The notes below the pieces were generated by a model. It saw nothing but the letters and a program-made list of their open reading frames with translations, did no database searches and had not been told where the DNA came from. A stretch of DNA of 64,000 nucleotides from an uncultured Lentisphaerota bacterium. GTDB taxonomy: Bacteria; Verrucomicrobiota; Kiritimatiellia; CAIQIC01. The position numbers and the translations under genes were made by a program. Every line of letters starts with the position of its first letter. Position 1 is the first letter of the stretch. Of the stretch, positions 58,131-64,000 are shown piece by piece. The stretch is taken from assembly GCA_903889245.1 (NCBI GenBank), contig CAISWQ010000102.1, forward strand, positions 62,001 to 126,000, written 5' to 3'.

Positions 58131-58508
58131 ATGTTATCTGACGCCACATGGCAGTCCTTGCAGAAGCGGCTGGGTCGTTCCAGTTTCCGCGCCAAGTTCC
58201 GGCTCTCGGAGAAGGAACTCGCCTACGCCCGCGACCGCGGCCTCGAAGTCCTCGAAACCCACGCCCGCGATTTCGTCACCCGCCGCGTCGCGCCGCGCGA
58301 TCCGCCCAACGATGGCAAGCAGACGCCGATGACCGGCCACCCGGTCTTCGTCGCGCAGCACGCCACCGCGACCTGCTGCCGCGGCTGCCTCGCCAAGTGG
58401 CACAAGATTCCCGAAGGCCGGAAACTCACCAACCCGCAGATCAATTACGTCACCGACGTGCTCATCCGCTGGCTCGGCGATCAGCTCGCCGCGCACGCCC
58501 CCCAATGA
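58131..58508 (+). CDS. DUF4186-family protein
   Basis: A 125-aa cytoplasmic protein of a widespread family of unknown function. SSFRAKFRLSEKELAYARD, HARDFVTRRVAP, and NDGKQTPMTGHPVFVAQHAT lead into the family's most conserved part, TCCRGCLAKWHKIPEG, with a CCxxC cluster that could bind metal. Length is normal for the family. It has its own candidate promoter, and the stop overlaps the next start (ATGA), so it may be translated together with the GH42-like gene. Confidence 0.88.
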   Translation: MLSDATWQSLQKRLGRSSFRAKFRLSEKELAYARDRGLEVLETHARDFVTRRVAPRDPPNDGKQTPMTGHPVFVAQHATATCCRGCLAKWHKIPEGRKLTNPQINYVTDVLIRWLGDQLAAHAPQ

Positions 58509-61087
58509 CAGCCCGCTGCCTGTTCGCGCTGTTCGCTTTTCTTGCCCCCGCGCTGGCGCTCGAAGTCCGCGTGGATGCCACCGGCGGCGCGCCGCGCCTT
58601 TGTGTGGATGGCCAGCCGGTCCGCGCGCGGATGTTCTATGGCGCTCCCGGCAGCGGCCCGCTCACGGTCGGCCCCACCGCCGGCGAGGCCGCGTTCGAGT
58701 TCACCGCCGCCGAGGACGAGCCCGGCCACGGCACGCTTCATTTCCGGTTCAGCGAGCAACCTGGTGAAGTTGCTCTCTCCGATCTGCACGTTGTGGACCT
58801 CGGCACCGGCCGTGAGGTGCTCGGTGGCGATGGTTTCCAGGGCTTGGAAAAAGGACTCGCCGGTTTTTCCAAGGCTTGGAACGTCTGGCCGCCCGGCGCA
58901 CAAAATACCGTCGGCACGCTCGCCGCCGCGCCGGGTGCGGGCCGCGGCGGTCGGCCCGCGTTGCGCGTCACGTTGCGCACGCCAGCGGCGGGCAGGTGGC
59001 CGGACTTCCATATTTATCATCAGCCCAATCTCACGCTGGAAAAAAGTCACCGCTACCGCGTCAGTTTCTGGTGCCGCGCCTCGGCACCGCGCGAACTGCG
59101 TGTGGCGCTTTACCGGCCGGGACAGCATTACACGTTGCTCGGCGCGCCGGACAACGGCTTCGCGGCGCAGATCAGGATGGCCGTCGCCGCGGGCGCGCGC
59201 TTCATCACTTTTCCGATCAACCTGCCGTGGCCCAAGCCCGGCGAAGCACCCGACTGGCGCGCGGTGGACGAGGGCTGCCAGCGCGTCTGCGACGTGGATA
59301 CCGGCGCGCTGCTGCTGCCGCGCATCGGCATGGACGCACCCGCATGGTGGCTCGATGCGCATCCCGACTGTGCAATGGTCTGGGACAAGCTGCCGGCAAA
59401 GGCACACCGCTACGCCGTCGTCTATACTCCTGAATATCGGGACGAGGCGACGCGGAATCTCGCCGCGCTCGTCGCGCACCTCGAGGAGAAATTCGGCGCG
59501 CGCCTCGCCGGCTATCACCCGTGCGGCCAGAACACCGGCGAATGGTTCTATCCCGAAACGTGGGACCGCGCGATCAGCGGCTACGCCCCCGCCGATGCTG
59601 CGGCATGGCGCGCGTGGCTGCTCATGCGCTATCGCGACGACACCAAGCTGCGCGCGGCGTGGAACGAGCCCTTGGCCGCGCTGGCGAAGGTTGACGTGCC
59701 ACCGCCAGTGGAACGGCTCGCCGCGCCGCATGGCTTGCTGCGCGATCCGCTGACCGAGCGGCGGCTGCTCGACTGGGCCGACTTCCGGCAGGAGGAGATG
59801 GCGGAGACGGTCTGCCAGTTTGCGCACGCCGTCCGTACCGCGAGTGCCGGCCGCAAGCTGGTCTGCTTTTTCTACGGCTACGTCTTCGAGTTTGGACCGA
59901 TCTTCGAGGGACCGGCCAAGGCGGGCCACTACGCGCTGCGCCGCCTGCTCGACTGTCCCGACGTGGACGTGCTCTGCTCGCCGATCTCCTATTTCGACCG
60001 CGGACTCGGCCAGGGCGCGCCAGCGATGACCGCCGCCGAGAGCGTCGCGCTTGCGAAAAAAATGTGGCTCTTTGAAGACGACACGCACACCCACCTTGCC
60101 ACCGGCGAGCCGCCCGGTGCACGCGACCACGTGGACACGCGCGAGAAGTCCGTCGCCGAGCTGCGCCGCAACACGGCGCAGTGCGCGCTGCGTAACTTCG
60201 CCACGTGGTGGATGGACCTCGGCGCGACCGGCTGGTTCAACGATCAGGGTTTGTGGGACGAGATGCGTCGCCTCGACGCGCTCGACTCCGTGCTGCTCAA
60301 GCAGCCGCGTGCCTTCCGCCCGGAGATCGCCGCCGTGATTGATGAACTCGCCGTGCGCGAAATCGCCGCCGGCGGTGAGGCGTTGGCCCGGCCCGGCCTC
60401 TACGAAATCCGCCGCCCGCTCGCGAGATGCGGCGCGCCATGCGGTTACTATTTGCAAGACGACGTCGCCGCCGGCCGCGTCGGCGCGAAGCTGTTCGTCT
60501 TTCTGACGCCGTGGCGAGCCGACGCCGCGCAGGTCGAAAAAATCCGGCGTGCGACGCGCAGCGCGTTGCGCATTTGGTGCTATGAGCCCACGCCCGGTCT
60601 GACGGATTTCACCTTCAAGGCGCTGACCAACGTCATCGCACTCGCGACGCCGACCGCGGTGGGCCGTCAGCTTGGGCTCACGACGGAGTTGGGCGCGAAG
60701 GCGCCGATCAAACCTCTGTATGCCGTGAGCGATGCGCAGCCGGAGGAAGTTCTCGCGACCTATCCCGATGGCTCCGCCGCCATTGTTTTGCGCCGCGCTG
60801 GCAACGGCGGCGATTTGTTCTGCGGCGTGCCGGGCCTGACGAGCGAACTCGTGCGGCTCGCGGCGCGCACAGCCGGTGTCCATCTTTTCACGCAGCGCGA
60901 CTGCAACCTCCATGCGAACGGCCCCTTCATCTCGCTCCACGCCGCGGAAGACGGCCAGCTGGAAATCAACACCGGCCGCGCCGGCCCCGTCCGCGACCTG
61001 TTGACCGGCGAAAAACTCGACGATGGTGAAAAAGTTTTCTGGGACGCGAAGCTGGGAGAATCGAAGGTTCTGCGGGTTGGCGAATAG
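58505..61087 (+). CDS. Secreted GH42-like beta-galactosidase-type protein carrying two palindromic units in frame
   Basis: An 860-aa exported protein with a signal peptide (LFALFAFLAPALA). Residues about 20-110 and 130-220 look like beta-sandwich, carbohydrate-binding-type domains. The barrel includes AGYHPCGQNTGEWFYPETW, where Asn-x-x-Glu fits a GH42-like acid/base, and LLMRYRDDTKLRAAWNEPL, typical of that clan. A C-terminal trimerisation-like and beta region follows. Residues about 111-126 (FQGLEKGLAGFSKAWN) are encoded by two palindromic units inside the gene, in a linker between the two N-terminal domains. The frame stays open through them. It overlaps the DUF4186 gene by 4 bp. Confidence 0.78.
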   Translation: MTARCLFALFAFLAPALALEVRVDATGGAPRLCVDGQPVRARMFYGAPGSGPLTVGPTAGEAAFEFTAAEDEPGHGTLHFRFSEQPGEVALSDLHVVDLGTGREVLGGDGFQGLEKGLAGFSKAWNVWPPGAQNTVGTLAAAPGAGRGGRPALRVTLRTPAAGRWPDFHIYHQPNLTLEKSHRYRVSFWCRASAPRELRVALYRPGQHYTLLGAPDNGFAAQIRMAVAAGARFITFPINLPWPKPGEAPDWRAVDEGCQRVCDVDTGALLLPRIGMDAPAWWLDAHPDCAMVWDKLPAKAHRYAVVYTPEYRDEATRNLAALVAHLEEKFGARLAGYHPCGQNTGEWFYPETWDRAISGYAPADAAAWRAWLLMRYRDDTKLRAAWNEPLAALAKVDVPPPVERLAAPHGLLRDPLTERRLLDWADFRQEEMAETVCQFAHAVRTASAGRKLVCFFYGYVFEFGPIFEGPAKAGHYALRRLLDCPDVDVLCSPISYFDRGLGQGAPAMTAAESVALAKKMWLFEDDTHTHLATGEPPGARDHVDTREKSVAELRRNTAQCALRNFATWWMDLGATGWFNDQGLWDEMRRLDALDSVLLKQPRAFRPEIAAVIDELAVREIAAGGEALARPGLYEIRRPLARCGAPCGYYLQDDVAAGRVGAKLFVFLTPWRADAAQVEKIRRATRSALRIWCYEPTPGLTDFTFKALTNVIALATPTAVGRQLGLTTELGAKAPIKPLYAVSDAQPEEVLATYPDGSAAIVLRRAGNGGDLFCGVPGLTSELVRLAARTAGVHLFTQRDCNLHANGPFISLHAAEDGQLEINTGRAGPVRDLLTGEKLDDGEKVFWDAKLGESKVLRVGE
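58835..58881. repeat. Two palindromic units inside a coding sequence
   Basis: Units TTCCAGGGCTTGGAA (58835) and TTCCAAGGCTTGGAA (58867), a step of 32 bp, lie inside the GH42-like gene and are translated. This is the clearest intragenic copy in the window. Confidence 0.92.
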
Positions 61088-61132
61088 ACAACTTCGACTG
61101 CCGCCGGCGTCCCCCATGCGGATAGAAAGAGC

Positions 61133-62479
61133 ATGAAGCCTCTGATTATTTTGTTGGTGGGATGGCTGCTGTTGCCAGCGCGTGCGGCGGAGGCGCCGAA
61201 CGCGGCGGAGGTCTATCGCCGCGCGTTCGAGGCGCTGCCGAAGCTGACCGAGGCGGAGGGCCAACTGCTGCGCGGCGCGGCGGCGGAGGTGAACGCGGCG
61301 CAGTTGAGCCAGAAGCTCGCTCCAGCGCTGGCGCTCTACCGTCAGGCCGCGCGCATGGAAAACTGCGACTGGGGGTTCGACTTTGAGAAGACCGGCTTCG
61401 GCACGTTGCTGCCGCATCTCTCGCCGCTGATGCAGCTTTCGCGGGCGGCCAAGTGGGAGGCCGACCGCGCCAGGCCGTCTGACCCGGCCGCGTTCGCGGC
61501 GTGGCACGATGACCTCCTGCGGTCCTCGGTCCATGCCGGCCAGGGTGAGGCCCTGATCTGTGGCCTGGTGGCGGCCAACATGCGCCAACGCTCGCTCGAT
61601 GCCATCTGCACCAATCTCACCACGCTGCCGCCGGAGATGCTCGCCAAGCTGGGCCGGCAGTTCGAAAACATCCAACCGCTGCCTTCGTTCCAGAAGATGA
61701 TGCTGGCGGAAAAGGCTTTCGGTATTGATTGGTTCATGCGCCGCCTCTTTGAGTTGCAGCGCGAGCAGCAGGCCGCCAGCGCCGCCACTAACTTTGCTGC
61801 GACGCTACGCTTGAGCGCGGTGGTCGGCGGCGGGCCGCTCGGCTTGAAGATCGGACTCGAGGAGGTGGGCGGCGACAACTTCTGGCTCGGCCTCGGCCAG
61901 CGCAAGCACGGCATCGAACTGGTCTCCGCCGATATCCGCAAGGGCCAGGCGGTTCTGCTCAAGGGTAATCAAGCGGCGCTGGTTCTGTTGCAGGAAAAAC
62001 GCATCGAGCCGATCAGCCTCAAATTTATCGGGGAGGCCATGCGCAAGCTGCTGGGCGAAGAGTTACCCAAAGACCTGTTCGCCGGTATCGGCAGCAACTC
62101 AACGGAAATTGTGCGGCAGATGCTGGAAACTTCCGACATCATGGGCGCCCTCGCCGCCAGCGCCGATGCGCCGGTCAAGGATCCCGAGGCGTGGGGCAAA
62201 CAAATCGAAGCGGCCACGACCAACAATGCCTTCGCCCGCCAGTTGCTGCCCGCCGTGGGCAACGCGCGCTCACGGATGGATGCGCTGCGCGCGCAGGAGG
62301 CGATGCTGCGCGTGGCGCTGGACGTGGCGCGCGAAGGGCCGGCCGCCGCCGCGCGCAGCCGCGACCCATGGAACAACGGCGCGCCGTTCGCCTGCCGCGA
62401 GACGCCCACGGGCTACGAGCTCGTCTCGCAACTCACACGCAAAGGCGAAAACGTCACGCTCCGCATCCCGCGGCGCTGA
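61133..62479 (+). CDS. Secreted protein of unknown function, copy 1 of a tandem pair
   Basis: A 448-aa exported, mostly helical protein with a signal peptide (KPLIILLVGWLLLPARA). I do not recognise the family. It is about half identical by eye to the next gene: both have PNAAEVYRRAF, LAPALALYRQAA, CDWG, KAFGIDWFM, DNFWLGLGQRKHGIELVSAD and RSRDPWNNGAPFACRET. The final segment resembles the DP(W/F)...G.P..CRET/YR ending often seen in exported PVC proteins of unknown function. No catalytic motif is evident. A three-unit array separates the two copies. Confidence 0.72.
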   Translation: MKPLIILLVGWLLLPARAAEAPNAAEVYRRAFEALPKLTEAEGQLLRGAAAEVNAAQLSQKLAPALALYRQAARMENCDWGFDFEKTGFGTLLPHLSPLMQLSRAAKWEADRARPSDPAAFAAWHDDLLRSSVHAGQGEALICGLVAANMRQRSLDAICTNLTTLPPEMLAKLGRQFENIQPLPSFQKMMLAEKAFGIDWFMRRLFELQREQQAASAATNFAATLRLSAVVGGGPLGLKIGLEEVGGDNFWLGLGQRKHGIELVSADIRKGQAVLLKGNQAALVLLQEKRIEPISLKFIGEAMRKLLGEELPKDLFAGIGSNSTEIVRQMLETSDIMGALAASADAPVKDPEAWGKQIEAATTNNAFARQLLPAVGNARSRMDALRAQEAMLRVALDVAREGPAAAARSRDPWNNGAPFACRETPTGYELVSQLTRKGENVTLRIPRR

Positions 62480-62481
62480 AC

Positions 62482-62558
62482 CTCCAGGGCTTGGAAAATC
62501 TTCCGGCGATTTTTCCAAGGCTTGGAAAAAGCTGGCTAAAATTTTCCAAGCCTTGGAA
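62482..62558. repeat. Palindromic array, 3 units, between the duplicated genes
   Basis: Units start at 62482 (degenerate), 62513 and 62544 (both perfect); both steps are 31 bp. The array begins 2 bp after the stop of copy 1 and ends 9 bp before the start of copy 2. Confidence 0.92.
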
Positions 62559-62567
62559 ACTATCGCC

Positions 62568-63926
62568 ATGAAATGCGTGCACATTCTGCTCGTCGTGCTG
62601 CTGCTCGCAACCGCGGGCCGCGCCGGCGCGGCGCCGAACGCGGCGGAGGTCTATCGTCGCGCGTTCGCCGCGCTGCCGAAACTTTCTGCCGCCGACCAGA
62701 AATTGCTACAGGACCAGCCCACCGGCCCGGAAGCCGCCGCGCTGAGCAGGAGGCTCGCGCCGGCGCTGGCGCTCTACCGCCAAGCCGCGAACCTGCCGAA
62801 ATGCGACTGGGGCATCGATCTCAACAAGCAGGACATCAGTTTTAAGTCGCTCCTGCCGCACATGGGCCCGATGGACCAGCTCTCGAAGGTCGCGGCGTGG
62901 GAGGCCGAGCGCGTCAAGAAAAACGACCCGGCGGCGTTCGTCGCGCTGCACGAGGACACCATCCGTTCGGCGGCGCACGCGGGCGAGGGCTGGCCGCTGA
63001 TCTCCGGCCTGTTCGATGCGGCGATCCGGCAGCGTTCGCTGGAGGCGCTCGCCGGCAATCTCGGCGCGCTCTCGCCGGACCAGCTCGCGCAGCTTGGCGC
63101 ACGTCTCGCCGCGCTGCCGCCGGGCGTGGACTTCCAGAGGGCGATGCTCGCGGAGAAATCCTTCGGGATCGACTGGTTCATGAACCATGTGGTCGCGGTC
63201 AGCCGCGACGCGCAGACGGGCGCAGCGGCGACCAACTTCGCGCTCAATCTGCGGATGAGCGCGATGGCGTCAGGCGGGCCGGTCGGCTTGAAGATCGGGC
63301 TGGAGGAAAGGAACGGTGACAATTTCTGGCTCGGTCTCGGCCAGCGCAAGCACGGGATCGAGCTGGTTTCCGCCGATCTCCGGCGCGGCGAGGCGATCCT
63401 GCTCAAGGATGGCCAGGCCGCGCTGGTCCTGCTGCAGGAGCGGCGGATCGAGCCGATCAACATCAAGCTCATGAACAACGAGCTGCTCCGGCTGCTCGGC
63501 GAGCGGGACGCGCAGCGCGTCGCCGCCGTCGTCGGCACCAACTCCACGCGGCTGGTCCACGAGATGATGGAGGCCTCCGAACTGCTCGGCGCGCTGGCGG
63601 CCACCGGCGCGACGCCGGTCAAGAACCTCGACGCGTGGGGCAAGGCCGTCACCGCGCAGGTGACCAACCAGAACGCGATCGCCGGGCTCTACTTCCCCAT
63701 TCTGCCGGGGACACGCGGCACGATGGACTCCGCGCGTGCACAGGAACAGATGCTGCATGTGGCACTCGACGTGATGCGCGCCGGTCCCGCCGCCGCCGCC
63801 CGCAGCCGCGACCCGTGGGGCGAGGGCGCGCCCTTCGCCTGCCGCGAAACCGCCGACGGCTTTGAACTCGTCTCCCAACTTCAACGCGACGGCAAACCCG
63901 TCACCCTGCGTATTCCACGGAAATGA
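62568..63926 (+). CDS. Secreted protein of unknown function, copy 2 of a tandem pair
   Basis: A 452-aa exported protein with a signal peptide (VHILLVVLLLATAGRAGA), paralogous to the preceding gene along its full length and ending RSRDPWGEGAPFACRETADG. The most conserved block between the copies is DNFWLGLGQRKHGIELVSAD, followed by a stretch ending ALVLLQE-RRIEPI; this may be the functional core. ATG 62568 opens the signal peptide. A further array follows immediately, as after copy 1, so gene plus array may have been duplicated together. Confidence 0.72.
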   Translation: MKCVHILLVVLLLATAGRAGAAPNAAEVYRRAFAALPKLSAADQKLLQDQPTGPEAAALSRRLAPALALYRQAANLPKCDWGIDLNKQDISFKSLLPHMGPMDQLSKVAAWEAERVKKNDPAAFVALHEDTIRSAAHAGEGWPLISGLFDAAIRQRSLEALAGNLGALSPDQLAQLGARLAALPPGVDFQRAMLAEKSFGIDWFMNHVVAVSRDAQTGAAATNFALNLRMSAMASGGPVGLKIGLEERNGDNFWLGLGQRKHGIELVSADLRRGEAILLKDGQAALVLLQERRIEPINIKLMNNELLRLLGERDAQRVAAVVGTNSTRLVHEMMEASELLGALAATGATPVKNLDAWGKAVTAQVTNQNAIAGLYFPILPGTRGTMDSARAQEQMLHVALDVMRAGPAAAARSRDPWGEGAPFACRETADGFELVSQLQRDGKPVTLRIPRK

Positions 63927-63929
63927 TTT

Positions 63930-63977
63930 TTCCCAAGGTCTGGAAACAGCGCTGGTTTTGTTTTCCAATGTCTGGAA
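63930..63977. repeat. Palindromic array, at least 2 units, near window edge
   Basis: Degenerate units TTCCCAAGGTCTGGAA (63930) and TTCCAATGTCTGGAA (63963), a step of about 33 bp. It begins 3 bp after the copy 2 stop and may continue beyond the window. Confidence 0.78.
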
Positions 63978-64000
63978 CTTTTCTGCGGCTCGCTTTTGGC

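Noticed and set aside
58481-61675. Open minus-strand frame of 1,064 codons opposite the GH42-like gene
   Set aside because: It is an antisense shadow of high-GC coding sequence: low complexity, rich in Arg/Ala/Gly/Gln, with no domain. The plus strand has a signal peptide, enzyme motifs and operon spacing.

Overview
The window is high-GC bacterial chromosome, gene-dense and with little overlap in themes between neighbouring blocks. The protein flavours (a dcw cluster with a DAP-type MurE, many secreted or Tat-exported carbohydrate-active proteins, DUF6259/GH42/GH43/GH109-like enzymes, sialate-esterase and alginate-lyase families, no SusC/SusD pairs) suggest a member of the PVC superphylum, most likely Verrucomicrobiota or Kiritimatiellota. 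That placement is inference; no rRNA or other marker locus is present.

Layout. 1-1.5 kb: proBA on the minus strand. 1.7-13.7 kb: a division and cell-wall (dcw) cluster, with an MraZ-type operator and promoter, mraZ, two small unrecognised genes, rsmH, ftsL-like, ftsI, murE, murF, mraY, murD, a LysM lipoprotein, an intrinsic terminator and ftsW. murG, murC, ddl, ftsQ, ftsA and ftsZ are not here. 13.9-18.1 kb: a secreted repeat/FG-GAP protein and a GH67-like secreted enzyme. 18.4-20.6 kb: an accessory island with a DarTG-type ADP-ribosylation toxin-antitoxin pair, flanked by hairpin elements and a wrecked gene. 20.9-31.5 kb: carbohydrate-related genes (PQQ-like propeller, organophosphate-type and OxlT-like MFS transporters, GH43-like, hydrolase), a class II aldolase and rlmN. 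31.5-40.1 kb: a minus-strand Tad/Flp pilus operon (two pilin-like genes, two TadE-like, one TadG-like, a secreted protein, RcpC/CpaB, an FHA-TadA fusion, TadB, TadC). 40.2-64 kb: mixed housekeeping (cca, tspO, obg, a PPIase), sugar-nucleotide genes and more secreted glycan-active enzymes, ending with two tandemly duplicated secreted proteins.

The most striking feature is a dispersed family of short palindromic arrays. The 15-bp unit is TTCCAAGSCTTGGAA. I located 53 units in 17 arrays of 2-7, plus one isolated degenerate unit. Within arrays the unit-to-unit step is 30-33 bp; the mean by hand over 35 steps is about 31.4 bp, close to three turns of B-DNA. Spacers vary but follow an A-rich, CG core, T-rich pattern. 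Arrays fill many of the longer gaps between genes, often within 5-60 nt of a start codon, and also occur between convergent genes. In three places they enter coding sequence: an apparent N-terminal extension in the tad operon, the start codon of rlmN, and the interior of a GH42-like gene. No units occur in the darTG genes or between most tad genes.

The second notable system is the DarTG pair. The toxin carries an N-terminal cold-shock-like domain and a proline-rich linker before the ADP-ribosyltransferase. The antitoxin macrodomain carries a short C-terminal region with a helix-hairpin-helix-like motif.
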